64,000 nt of DNA from positions 1-64,000 of the forward strand of contig DISM01000005.1 in assembly GCA_002421805.1 (NCBI GenBank). The letters are read 5' to 3'. Below the pieces are notes generated by a model, which saw only the letters and a list, made by a program, of their open reading frames with translations, made no database searches and was not told where the DNA came from. Position numbers and translations under genes: made by a program. Numbering within the stretch: the stretch's first letter is position 1; every line of letters begins with the position of its first letter. Origin of the DNA: Candidatus Omnitrophica bacterium UBA6210. Its GTDB lineage: Bacteria > Omnitrophota > Gorgyraeia > Velamenicoccales > Velamenicoccaceae. This document shows, in pieces, positions 42,351-50,544 of this stretch.

Positions 42351-44830
42351 ATGGAATAAAGACGATCAGGAATATCTGTGTTTTTATTTTGGCTGCTGGG
42401 GCCTGTTTTTCTTCTGCGGCGCATGGGGCGGAACCTTCTGATTTTAACAAGAAAGAGGAGGATGCTTTCTATGTGGCTGCCAAGGCATATCAGGACGGGT
42501 TTTATGATGTTTCTATAGTCCTTTTCGACAAGTTCCTGAATACATATCTGCAGAGTGGCAAGAGGATTGAAGCCCGGATCTATATCGGCCAGAATTATTT
42601 CCAGCAGGAAAAATATCTCAAGGCGCTTGATCAGTTCGACGCGCTCTTGAAGATGCCTGAGGCGGCCAGCCAGAAGGACAAGGTCCTGTATTGGCTCGGG
42701 GAGATCTACGGGCGGGGCCGTGATTATCGGCAGGCGGCGGAATATTACCAGGAGCTCGTCAATAATTACCCGGACTCGTTCTATTTCCGTCCCGCCTATT
42801 CGTCGCTCGCGCAGGCCCTGTTGAATGACGGAAAATTCAAGGAGGCCCAGGATATTTACCGGCAGATGCTGGAGCGCTTCAAGGATGCCGGGACGCAGGA
42901 GGAAGCATCTTTCGGCGTTTGCGAGGCCATCTATCGTCAGAGGGATTTTACACAACTCAAGAAGGAGCTCGGGAAATATCTTTCGCTTTTTGCCTCTTCG
43001 CCGAACACGGGGAGGGCTTATTTTTACCTAGGCGAGGCTCAATATTATCTGGAAGACTATGCTCAGGCCGTCGAGGCCTATCAGAAGTGCCTGGAGCATG
43101 CGCAGGCCGAGGACCAGATTCAGTCGGCCGAGATCGGTATCGGCTGGTCTTATTTGAACATGAAGCGGTTCGACGATGCGGCAAGAATTTTCTCCCGCTT
43201 CGAAGATGAGGACCAGGCGCCGGGGATTGTCCTGGGAAAGGCCGTTGTCGCTTCGGGCGAGGGGAATTATCAGGATGCTATCGGTCTTTTCGACAGAGTC
43301 ATTTCTATCGACAAGAACGAGGAGTATGCGCCCCTGGCCTATTACGGTAAAGGAGAGGCCCTTTATCGCCTGGACCATTTTGAAGAAGCGATCATTGCTT
43401 ACAGGATCTCTTTGGATAAGCTTCGGCGTTTGTCCCGCCTGTTGGGTGAGCCGAGGGATTTGCGGGACAGGATCCTTTACAGCCTTGGTTGGGCTTACCT
43501 GAAGGTGGGTGATTTTGAGTCTGCCCAACAGGAATTCCAGAAGGTCGCCTCTTTCTCTTCAGACAAGATTTTCAAGCTGAGCGCCTTATGCCAGCTGGGG
43601 GATGTCTATCAGGATGCCGGCGAATACCAAAAGGCGATCCAGACCTATCAGGATATCCTTAAGGAATATCCTGATAGCGTCTATAACGACTATATCCAAT
43701 ATCAGATCGGTTTGACTTGGCTCAAATCGGAGGACCTGGAATCCGCAGTCCTGGCGCTCAAGAAGCTGATCAAGGAGTTCCCGAATTCGAAGCTGATCGA
43801 TGACGCCAATTATTTCTTGGGCGTGATCTATTTCCAGAAAGGCGATTTTCCGGCGGCCCGTGAACAGCTGGAGGTGTTTCGTTCCGAGTTTAAGGATTCT
43901 TCATACCGTCCGCAGGGTATCTTTCTTCTCGGCGAGACATTGCTGAACCTTGGAGAATTCAAGCCGGCGATCGAGGCTTTTCAGTCATTGGTGCGTGAAC
44001 CTTCTGTCGCGGAATCCCTGAGGCAAAAAGCGGAGTATGAGATCGCCAGCGCCTACAGCCACGAGGGGAACCAGGCGGAGGCCAATAAACGTTTCTCCGA
44101 TTTTGTCACGCGGTATCCGGATTCCCCTTTGACCCCGAACGTCATCCTGGGGCTGGGCCAATCTTATGTCTTTGCCCATGACGATGCCTCGGCCAGGAAA
44201 TATTTTGAGCGGTTGATCCGTAATTATCCGGATAACGAGTTTATCGGGGAAGCCTATCTTGCGATCGGCCAGACATACGTGCGCGAGGCAAATACGGCAG
44301 CCGCGCTCAAAAGCTTCGCGCAGGCGCGGGAGAGCGGGCGGCTGGATGCGGCGGCGCGGGCCGCCGTCTTGAGCGGCGACGTGTATTTCCAGAAAGGGGA
44401 CCATGCGGCCGCGCGCAAGTCCTATGAGGACGCGATCGCCCTGCAGACGCCGTGGAGCCAGACGGCTTACGTGAATTTGGCCGCGATCGCAAAGGAAGAG
44501 AAGAAATACGCCGAAGCGATCGATTTTCTGGAGAAGGCGGCCGGGACCCAGGGCGGCCAGAAGACGGCGGATATCCAGTTCCAGATCGCCGAGCTCTGGG
44601 AAGAGTCCGGCGCCTATGACCGGGCCCTGGAAGCTTATTTGAACGTGCACTATCTTTTTGAGAAGGACGAGGCGGTTTCTGCCAAGGCGCTCCTGCGCGT
44701 GGCCAGGATCTATGAACGCATGGAAAATTGGACAGAGCTGCGCAAGGTCCTGGAGAAGGTGGCTTCGTTGAACGTGCCCGAAGCCAAATATGCCAGCGAG
44801 AAACTCAAGAGTCTCGAAGAAAAAGATTGA
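42347..44830 (+). CDS. exported TPR-repeat protein
   Basis: An 827-residue protein with a signal peptide (about residues 1-27, ending AAHGAEP) followed by TPR-like helical pairs along nearly all its length, for example YRQAAEYYQELVNNYPDS and FPAAREQLEVFRSEFKDS. Such arrays resemble YbgF/CpoB, BamD and gliding-associated TPR proteins, which scaffold envelope machines. It overlaps the uvrA stop by four bases and precedes ExbB/ExbD/TonB-like genes, so it is probably a periplasmic partner of that complex. Confidence 0.85.
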   Translation: MNGIKTIRNICVFILAAGACFSSAAHGAEPSDFNKKEEDAFYVAAKAYQDGFYDVSIVLFDKFLNTYLQSGKRIEARIYIGQNYFQQEKYLKALDQFDALLKMPEAASQKDKVLYWLGEIYGRGRDYRQAAEYYQELVNNYPDSFYFRPAYSSLAQALLNDGKFKEAQDIYRQMLERFKDAGTQEEASFGVCEAIYRQRDFTQLKKELGKYLSLFASSPNTGRAYFYLGEAQYYLEDYAQAVEAYQKCLEHAQAEDQIQSAEIGIGWSYLNMKRFDDAARIFSRFEDEDQAPGIVLGKAVVASGEGNYQDAIGLFDRVISIDKNEEYAPLAYYGKGEALYRLDHFEEAIIAYRISLDKLRRLSRLLGEPRDLRDRILYSLGWAYLKVGDFESAQQEFQKVASFSSDKIFKLSALCQLGDVYQDAGEYQKAIQTYQDILKEYPDSVYNDYIQYQIGLTWLKSEDLESAVLALKKLIKEFPNSKLIDDANYFLGVIYFQKGDFPAAREQLEVFRSEFKDSSYRPQGIFLLGETLLNLGEFKPAIEAFQSLVREPSVAESLRQKAEYEIASAYSHEGNQAEANKRFSDFVTRYPDSPLTPNVILGLGQSYVFAHDDASARKYFERLIRNYPDNEFIGEAYLAIGQTYVREANTAAALKSFAQARESGRLDAAARAAVLSGDVYFQKGDHAAARKSYEDAIALQTPWSQTAYVNLAAIAKEEKKYAEAIDFLEKAAGTQGGQKTADIQFQIAELWEESGAYDRALEAYLNVHYLFEKDEAVSAKALLRVARIYERMENWTELRKVLEKVASLNVPEAKYASEKLKSLEEKD

Positions 44831-44912
44831 TGGTCGTCCCCTATGACGGAAGGCATCCTCGCATGATCCGCCGGGCGGGTCTTGCGACGTCCCCAAAAAA
44901 GGAAGGTTTGCG

Positions 44913-45608
44913 ATGAAAGAGAGATGGCTGCGGTTATCCGTTCTGTGCGTTTGTCTTGTGTCGTCGGTTATCTTATATTTGCAGAATTCCCTGCTACGTC
45001 AAGGTGGATGGGCCGTCGTCCCGGTCCTTTTCTGTTCTCTTTTGGGATTTACGGTGGTGTTCGCCAAGATCAGACAGTTTGCGTCTGTCCGTTTGGATGC
45101 CCCGGCGTTCCTGAAACAGATCTTCGAGAAACTTGAGCGCCAGAGATTGAAAGAGGCCATTGATCTTTGTGAAGAGACGGATGTCCCGTTGTCCCGCGTC
45201 CTGCGTGCAGGGATCATCAAGTATGATCACGGCAAAGACGAGATCAAAGAATCCATGGATAACGCGCTCAGGTATGAAGAGCCTGCCCTGGAACAGCATA
45301 TGGCGCTTTTGTCGACGCTTCTGGACGTCCTGCCTCTTTTAGGATTCCTTGGGACCCTGTTGGGGATCACCGAGATCTTTTATGTATTTGAAGCGAAAGA
45401 AGCCGTTGCGTTGTCCGTCGGGTTGGGGGATGTCACGGGAGGCGTCTGGCAGATGGTCCTGGCGCCGCTTCTGGCGCTGGCCGTGCTCGTCCCTCTCTAT
45501 GTGGCTTTTCGTTTTCTTTCGGCACAGATCAAGATTGTCGAAGCGGACATCGATATATCCTGCCGCGAACTTCTGAGCTTTCTTTTGGAGAGGAGAATGC
45601 AGTCGTGA
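44913..45608 (+). CDS. exbB: ExbB/TolQ-like membrane protein lacking ion-path residues
   Basis: A 231-residue MotA/TolQ/ExbB-family protein with two N-terminal spans, a cytoplasmic domain (about 55-145) and two C-terminal spans. The family segment LPLLGFLGTLLGITEIF keeps its Thr. In the last span, aligned on its conserved Pro, the positions that are Glu and Thr in E. coli ExbB/TolQ are Gln180 and Pro185 (GVWQMVLAPLLAL). Those residues form the proton route in characterised motors, so canonical proton flow seems unlikely. It overlaps exbD by four bases (GTGA). Confidence 0.82.
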   Translation: MKERWLRLSVLCVCLVSSVILYLQNSLLRQGGWAVVPVLFCSLLGFTVVFAKIRQFASVRLDAPAFLKQIFEKLERQRLKEAIDLCEETDVPLSRVLRAGIIKYDHGKDEIKESMDNALRYEEPALEQHMALLSTLLDVLPLLGFLGTLLGITEIFYVFEAKEAVALSVGLGDVTGGVWQMVLAPLLALAVLVPLYVAFRFLSAQIKIVEADIDISCRELLSFLLERRMQS

Positions 45609-46012
45609 GAGACTTTAGGCGTCCCGGCAGAGCGTCTGTCCCGGGGCTGCGATTCCCTTGTTTGGTATTCTTTAACGTCATCCTGGTTCTGTTTTTTCTT
45701 TACGCGATACTGGGCCATGTCCTGCCGCACCGGGGGCTTGAGATCTCTTTACCGAAAGTGCTCACAAGCGCGCCAGTGACCGGAAAAGGGCGTGTCGTTG
45801 TTATCCGCGAGGACGGCGGGATCTATTTGGATGCGACCGTCCGTGTATCCGGAGCAAAGGACATGGACGCTTTTTTGCGCGAGGCTGCGCAGTTTGGCGG
45901 CCCCGTCCTGATCAAAGCAGACCAGCGCGCCCACGTCAGGGACCTTGTCCGCGTCTGGGATGCCGCCAGAAGAGCGGGCGTAACACAGATCAGCATAGCG
46001 ACTAATGAATAA
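45605..46012 (+). CDS. exbD: ExbD/TolR-like protein with Asp-to-Asn in the membrane span
   Basis: A 135-residue protein with one span and a periplasmic domain. GPVLIKADQRAHVRDLVR and the terminal GVTQISIA match ExbD/TolR well. The membrane segment reads FFNVILVLFF where the family has IDVMLVLL: the essential Asp (25 in E. coli) is Asn24. GTG start inside the exbB stop. Together with the ExbB changes this predicts a motor that does not use a carboxylate to move protons. Confidence 0.82.
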   Translation: MRDFRRPGRASVPGLRFPCLVFFNVILVLFFLYAILGHVLPHRGLEISLPKVLTSAPVTGKGRVVVIREDGGIYLDATVRVSGAKDMDAFLREAAQFGGPVLIKADQRAHVRDLVRVWDAARRAGVTQISIATNE

Positions 46013-46664
46013 TCCGAGGATTTCCGTCAGGTTTCTTTTGTTTGGATTGTTTTTTTCTTTGTTGTGGCATTTTGTCTGGGGGATGGGCCTGGCCCCTGTT
46101 TTGTCATTCGGCCATTATGAGAAGATCGGAGGGCATGCGATCTATGCCGGCGCTTTTCTGAAGCCTTCTGATTTTTTTCCGTTCCGGCCACAGGTGACCC
46201 GGCAGAAGAACGCCTTCGGTATCCTTGCCGGGTCTGAAGCTGTTCCCAGGCCCGCGTTGGAAAAGATCGAGGGGGGCGCTCCCAAGCCGGAAATTCTTCT
46301 GGCCGGCGTGCAATCGTCTTCTGCAAGCGGGCGCCGCGGCCCGGACATCGAGCAGCCTGTGTCGGCGAAGAGGGAGGGCGGCGAGGGATCTCTTGCGTTT
46401 GGCATGTCGGATTACGGCCGCTACCTTTACCAGGTTGATTTTTCCGAGCTTCGTCGCGCGGCCGGACGTGAAGCATTGAGCCGTGCCATCGTTTTTGAAG
46501 TGCTCCTGGATGACGAGGGGCGGGTGGTACACATGAAGAAAATATCTGGAAGCGGGGATCCGTCCCTCGATCTCTTCATTCAGAGCAAGATCGACAACGC
46601 CGTTTTTAAACCCGATGCGGCCCCGCGCGGCCGGTCGTTTACGCTTCGTTTTTCTTTGCGTTAA
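46005..46664 (+). CDS. TonB-like energy transducer
   Basis: A 219-residue protein with an N-terminal span (about residues 7-30), a low-complexity periplasmic linker and a TonB-like C-terminal domain (AIVFEVLLDDEGRVVHMKK, then GDPSLDLFIQSKIDNAVFKP). The linker lacks the usual Pro-Lys repeats. It overlaps exbD by eight bases. In place it should link the ExbB/D-like complex to an outer-membrane partner, possibly through the TPR protein. Confidence 0.8.
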   Translation: MNNPRISVRFLLFGLFFSLLWHFVWGMGLAPVLSFGHYEKIGGHAIYAGAFLKPSDFFPFRPQVTRQKNAFGILAGSEAVPRPALEKIEGGAPKPEILLAGVQSSSASGRRGPDIEQPVSAKREGGEGSLAFGMSDYGRYLYQVDFSELRRAAGREALSRAIVFEVLLDDEGRVVHMKKISGSGDPSLDLFIQSKIDNAVFKPDAAPRGRSFTLRFSLR

Positions 46665-46730
46665 TCGATCCGCAGTATGCTGCGAAGGCGAGGCCCTTCC
46701 TTCATGCGGTATGAGGAAGGCCTGCCCTTT
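46662..46730. repeat. CCGCAGNATGCNGCG element, copy 1
   Basis: It begins at the stop codon of the TonB-like gene: AATCGATCCGCAGTATGCTGCGAAG, then an imperfect hairpin (AGGCCCTTCCTTCAT facing ATGAGGAAGGCCT). A second copy with the same head but another hairpin is at 56128. Confidence 0.65.
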
Positions 46731-46809
46731 CCGGGTTGCCCCGTTTTACGATAAGGGGTTAACCAGGGGCGGAAGGGTACAGGCTTATAAAAATTGATGG
46801 ATACCGGCC

Positions 46810-47034
46810 ATGCTGAAAATTGATTTTTTCCTTTTTATCTGTTATTATTTATGTAGCGGGATTTTTTTAATCTTATTGTTGTGGTTTGGGATACAGCGAA
46901 GCACAAGGCACCGGTCCAGAATATCGGAAAAGCAGATCTGGCAGTGCAATATTTGTCTTTATGTTTATTTTGATCCAAAGGCATCCAGGATCAGCACATG
47001 CCCGCAATGCGGGAGCTTGAACCAGAGGGCCTAA
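46810..47034 (+). CDS. small membrane protein with a zinc-ribbon tail
   Basis: A 74-residue protein: one hydrophobic span (about residues 5-28) then a rubredoxin-like or zinc-ribbon knuckle pair, CNIC near residue 46 and CPQC near 65. The spacing and the following GSLN fit a metal-binding ribbon. Function unknown. The stop codon opens a CCGCCAGAGGCG hairpin. The preceding 145 bases contain only repeats. Confidence 0.65.
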   Translation: MLKIDFFLFICYYLCSGIFLILLLWFGIQRSTRHRSRISEKQIWQCNICLYVYFDPKASRISTCPQCGSLNQRA

Positions 47035-47188
47035 TCCGCCAGAGGCGAAAGGATTAAGGAATTAACGTGACTCCTTGCGTAACCATCTTGTAAATATCTG
47101 TCTGGACCCAGTCCTCACAGAGTTCGGACGGGCATCCAGATATTTACAAGATACGCTGCGGAGTTAATTCCGCCAGAGGCGGAATTAA
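47031..47188. repeat. modular intergenic hairpin element (copy before 47200)
   Basis: A small degenerate core hairpin (AATCC-GCCAGAGGC-GGATT, 47033-47055), a long imperfect outer stem (47060-47106 facing 47135-47169, with GACTCC opposite GGAGT and ATCTTGTAAATATCTG opposite CAGATATTTACAAGAT), and the perfect eleven-pair stem 47164-47174/47178-47188 on the CCGCC-AGA-GGCGG core. Arms here are TTAATT/AATTAA. Confidence 0.75.
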
Positions 47189-47199
47189 GGAGGTGGGAA

Positions 47200-47400
47200 A
47201 TGATTACAGAGATCGGGATCGTTGCAGGAGAGATATGGCATTATCTTGACGCCCACGGGGAATCTTTGCTGTCCGCCATGGTCAAACATATCGATAAACC
47301 TCGCGATCTGATCCTTATGAGCGTAGGATGGCTGGCGAGGGAAGGGCACGTAGTGCTTGTTTCCCAGGGTGGAGACCATAAGATTTCTTTGCGTAAGTGA
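47200..47400 (+). CDS. winged-helix domain protein, DUF2582-type
   Basis: A 66-residue stand-alone winged helix: IGIVAGEIWHYLDAHG, then LMSVGWLAREGHV. This is the pattern of the DUF2582/wHTH family, whose role is unknown; regulation is a guess. An ideal AAGGAGGTG site directly after the hairpin element drives it. Confidence 0.75.
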   Translation: MITEIGIVAGEIWHYLDAHGESLLSAMVKHIDKPRDLILMSVGWLAREGHVVLVSQGGDHKISLRK

Positions 47401-47494
47401 AGGGTTATAACAGCGGTGAGCGCAGATGGGGCCCGATAGGCGTTGTTATCTGGCGTTTCTGACGGTTTTTGTCAGGGGCGGACGGGAGAAGGAC

Positions 47495-47884
47495 ATGGGT
47501 AGGAAGAACACATTTATACCAAACGGGTTGGCCATGGTGAATATGCTGATTTTCGTCATCATATTTACCGTTCTTTCAGGCGTCATGATGACCGTCGTTT
47601 CTTCCAGCAGCCGTTTATTGGAACAGCATGTTCGCAGGGCCAAGGCTTATTATGCGGCCGAAGGTGCTGCTGTCTATGCCATGGATTGGGCCCGGCGTAA
47701 CGGCGGTGCCGGCGCTTATGTCATTAGGCCCGTTGTGGGGCCTGGCACGATGCCCTGGTCCTTCGATCCCTCAGGGAACATCCTTACCCTCAAAGCAGCT
47801 GCTTTCTCGAGTTCAGCATCTGCCACAGGACCAAGTTCCACGTATCAGGTTAACGGGTCTGTCAATTATGCGTTGAACTGGTAA
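47495..47884 (+). CDS. PilX-like minor pilin-type protein
   Basis: About 130 residues. An N-terminal hydrophobic helix with the sequence NGLAMVNMLIFVIIFTVLSG, then RAKAYYAAEGAAVYAMDWAR. The AYYAAEGA element is typical of PilX-type minor pilins, which often lack the GFTLIE motif. The polar domain is short. An in-frame ATG at 47426 is less likely than 47495, which has GGGAGAAGG upstream. It is followed by a terminator and lies 600 bases before the pilus operon. Confidence 0.7.
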   Translation: MGRKNTFIPNGLAMVNMLIFVIIFTVLSGVMMTVVSSSSRLLEQHVRRAKAYYAAEGAAVYAMDWARRNGGAGAYVIRPVVGPGTMPWSFDPSGNILTLKAAAFSSSASATGPSSTYQVNGSVNYALNW

Positions 47885-47902
47885 TCCTGCCTCTTTTTAT
47901 TT

Positions 47903-47922
47903 CCCTGAGTCAGGGTTTTTTT
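47903..47922 (+). terminator. Rho-independent terminator
   Basis: Short stem CCCTG (47903-47907) with CAGGG (47911-47915), followed by seven T. Confidence 0.65.
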
Positions 47923-47997
47923 ATACCCGTGAAAAGTAAATCTATTATGATATAAGTAAATCCATGAATAACTTGGTAATTAAGTAATAAAAAATCA

Positions 47998-48026
47998 TTG
48001 ACAAAGTAAACATTTTATGTTGAAAT
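47998..48026 (+). promoter_or_regulatory. candidate promoter of the pilus operon
   Basis: TTGACA at 47998-48003, 17 bases, TGAAAT at 48021-48026, in a strongly AT-rich stretch. The -35 is perfect, the -10 weak. Confidence 0.45.
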
Positions 48027-48110
48027 GTTTTCCGGGAGTTGTTTGGGTCCGTTATGTGCGCCGGCAGGCCTGTCGGCAGAAGGAAGGAATCAAGGAGATC
48101 GGAAGAGATC

Positions 48111-48293
48111 ATGTATAGTCTAATGGACGTCGAAGAGCTGGCAAATTACCTTCGGCTCAAACGGCAGACCATCTACAACTGGCTTCACGAGAGCAAGATT
48201 TCCGGGATCAAGGTTGGAGGTGTCTGGCGTTTTGACAAGAAAGAGATCGATAAGTGGCTGAAGGCGAACCATCGCGGTGCGAAAACCAGATGA
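48111..48293 (+). CDS. excisionase-type HTH DNA-binding protein
   Basis: A 60-residue HTH_17/excisionase-fold domain: MDVEELANYLRLKRQTIYNWL, then GGVWRFDKKEIDKWL. These small MerR-like helices bind DNA; one at the head of a pilus operon may regulate it. AAGGAG upstream supports 48111; 48123 is an alternative. It is 12 bases ahead of the pilM-pilN fusion. Confidence 0.85.
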   Translation: MYSLMDVEELANYLRLKRQTIYNWLHESKISGIKVGGVWRFDKKEIDKWLKANHRGAKTR

Positions 48294-48305
48294 GGCGGGT
48301 TTCCT

Positions 48306-49898
48306 ATGCTGGCTAACCTATTAAGACGAGATTTTGCCGGAATTTATTTTGGGGCCAAGGGTGTTTCTTTTGTGCAATTGACTTCCGGCCGGATCAAGAA
48401 TTTTCTTGTCCAGCCTTATCCTGTTGCGGAAGGCTCGGAGTCGCATCCCAGCGAGGACATCTTCGAGTTTTTCAAAGACAGGGAGATGGAATTGATCGCA
48501 TTCTTGCAGAAAGGCCTCAGAGACAGCAAGATGGATGCGACGACAGCCGTTATTTCCCTGCCGCCCAAAGATCTCATCATCCGTTTTTTCGAGATGCCCA
48601 ATATCCCCCACAGCGAGATCGCCGCGGGTATCAATTTTGAGATCAAGAAGTACATCCCGTTCAAGATCGAGGAGTTGGCCTTTGATTACCAGTATAATGT
48701 CAAGGCAAAGGCCAACATCATTGAGGTCATCCTTTGCGGCATGAAACAGGCGCCGCTCGACAGCTATAGCAATTTGCTGCAACAGGTAAATTTTACCGCA
48801 CAGGCCTATGAACCTGGCCTTTTCAGCCTGTTCCGTTTTCTGGTCGTGAAGGGAAAGATCAACAATCAGAAATCTTACGTCATCCTGGAATTTAACAAAG
48901 AAGGCGCCAACATCCTGATCACAGAAAAGGGCTTTCCTTATTTCACGCGCGATATCCGGCTGACCACCGCCGGCGGACAAGAAGCGGCGCATACGGAAGA
49001 CCTTGATAGCCAGATGTTCAGGCTGATCAATGAAGTCAGGGTCTCTTTGGATTATTACCGCCGTCAATTCCTGAAGAAAGAAGTGGATGAGATGATCGTG
49101 ATCTCGTCTATGGCAACGTCAAACCTGATCGACCATTTTAGCAAGGAACTCGGGCTTAAGGTGAACCTTTTGAATCTGGCGGAGCTGGTTCAGGCCGAAG
49201 GCGTCGTTCCAGAGATGCTTCCGGATCTTGTGAAGGCCTACGGCGCCGCGCTCAGGCCGGAACGGCCTACGTTGATTACGTTGAATCTTCTCCGGCAGAG
49301 AGAGAAGGCGAAGGCCGGAGGGGGTGCTTCGTTCTCCGGCGAAAATATCCAGGAGGTGGCTACTGTATTCCTTTTGGAGAACAAGCCGGCCCTGGCCAAA
49401 GGCGGCATCATCGGTATTATTATTCTGGTCCTGGGTTATGGCCTCGGTTTTGCCAAGCTTTTTCCCCTGGAGAGAGAAAAATCGCTGGCAACTGTCCAGA
49501 CGCTGCCTCTGTTGCCGGGGATTGATCTTTCCAGCCTGGAAGGTGTCCAGGCCAGTGAGACGCAATACCTGGCGCAGGAGCGGGATTTGAGGGACCTGAT
49601 CGACAAGAAACCGAGGCTTTATAAGAAGCTGCTCAATCTCTCCAAGCTGCTGCCCGAAGGTGTTTGGATCAGCAAGATGGCCTACATCGAGGACGGAACC
49701 ATGATGCTGGATTGCCATGTTTACGCCCCCGAAGAAAAAACCAGGCAGCAGAAGATGAATAAGTTCGTTACGGACCTCAGGAACGATCCGGAGTTTCAGA
49801 GGACATTTGCGACGATCCAGTTAAATGCATGGCGGGAAGGGACCCTGAATTATCCCACCATTGATTTTGAAGTTGTCTGCTATACGAAGTCGAAATAG
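48306..49898 (+). CDS. PilM-PilN fusion protein of type IV pilus assembly
   Basis: A 530-residue protein joining two normally separate pilus components. Residues 1-330 are PilM/GspL-like actin-fold (AVISLPPKDLIIRFFEMP, then FEIKKYIPFKIEELAFDYQ). A span near residues 360-380 follows, then a PilN-like periplasmic domain (LLNLSKLLPEGVWISKM). The opening loop FAGIYFGAKGVSFVQL lacks the Asp of the usual DIG phosphate loop. This is the GspL topology and would couple the cytoplasmic ATPase to the periplasmic alignment ring. Confidence 0.85.
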   Translation: MLANLLRRDFAGIYFGAKGVSFVQLTSGRIKNFLVQPYPVAEGSESHPSEDIFEFFKDREMELIAFLQKGLRDSKMDATTAVISLPPKDLIIRFFEMPNIPHSEIAAGINFEIKKYIPFKIEELAFDYQYNVKAKANIIEVILCGMKQAPLDSYSNLLQQVNFTAQAYEPGLFSLFRFLVVKGKINNQKSYVILEFNKEGANILITEKGFPYFTRDIRLTTAGGQEAAHTEDLDSQMFRLINEVRVSLDYYRRQFLKKEVDEMIVISSMATSNLIDHFSKELGLKVNLLNLAELVQAEGVVPEMLPDLVKAYGAALRPERPTLITLNLLRQREKAKAGGGASFSGENIQEVATVFLLENKPALAKGGIIGIIILVLGYGLGFAKLFPLEREKSLATVQTLPLLPGIDLSSLEGVQASETQYLAQERDLRDLIDKKPRLYKKLLNLSKLLPEGVWISKMAYIEDGTMMLDCHVYAPEEKTRQQKMNKFVTDLRNDPEFQRTFATIQLNAWREGTLNYPTIDFEVVCYTKSK

Positions 49899-49949
49899 GC
49901 CTTAAGGTTAAAGCAGGCAGGAACGCGCAACCGCAAAGCGGGTGGATGC

Positions 49950-50507
49950 ATGGATGCAATGAAACAGGAAATCAACGTCGCCGAGTTGCTGACAAAGTAT
50001 AAAGAGTATGTCATTATTGCCGTCACGGTCATCATTTCTATCATGGCGGCGAAATATATTTATGGTAAGCAGATGAAGGAATACGATCGCCTGAAGGGGG
50101 ACATCGATATCGAACAGCAGAAGTCCGATGCGATCGAAAGGATCGTGAATATCAACAATAAGATCAGGGACATGAAGAAACTGGGATGGGATACGACGGA
50201 ATTCGACGCCATCAGCAGCCGCGTCGGGGATCTCGCCCGCAAGAGAGGCATCAAGATCCAGAATGTCGACCCGGCCGATAAAGCCGTGGAACCCAATTAT
50301 ATCCGTATCCCGTTCAAGATTAGGGCGGAGGGCAGGACAGAAGACGTGACGAAGTTTATCCGGGATGTCGAGACCTTGCCTATGCTGACGAGGGTCCAGA
50401 GGATATCTCTGGAGCCGGCGCGGATTTCTGACGGTACTACGCCTGAGTCGGACGCCGACAATGTCCTGAACGTGGACATAACGGTCATGGCCTATTATTT
50501 TAAATGA
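49950..50507 (+). CDS. pilO: PilO-like alignment protein
   Basis: A 185-residue bitopic protein: short cytoplasmic head, one span (about 22-42), a coiled coil and a ferredoxin-like C-terminal domain (VTKFIRDVETLPMLTRVQRI) as in PilO/GspM. It follows the PilN domain, as expected for a PilN-PilO heterodimer. Confidence 0.8.
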   Translation: MDAMKQEINVAELLTKYKEYVIIAVTVIISIMAAKYIYGKQMKEYDRLKGDIDIEQQKSDAIERIVNINNKIRDMKKLGWDTTEFDAISSRVGDLARKRGIKIQNVDPADKAVEPNYIRIPFKIRAEGRTEDVTKFIRDVETLPMLTRVQRISLEPARISDGTTPESDADNVLNVDITVMAYYFK

Positions 50508-50544
50508 TATGAAGCATAATTTTTTGGGAAAACCCCGGGGTAGT

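Noticed and set aside
45605..46012. exbD as a decaying pseudogene because of the Asp-to-Asn change
   Set aside because: The gene is full length, overlaps its neighbours in coupled fashion, and its partner exbB shows a parallel change, which suggests an adapted complex.
48111..48293. Prophage or integrative element boundary because of the excisionase-like gene
   Set aside because: No integrase, attachment repeat or phage gene is present; the gene sits at the head of a pilus operon.
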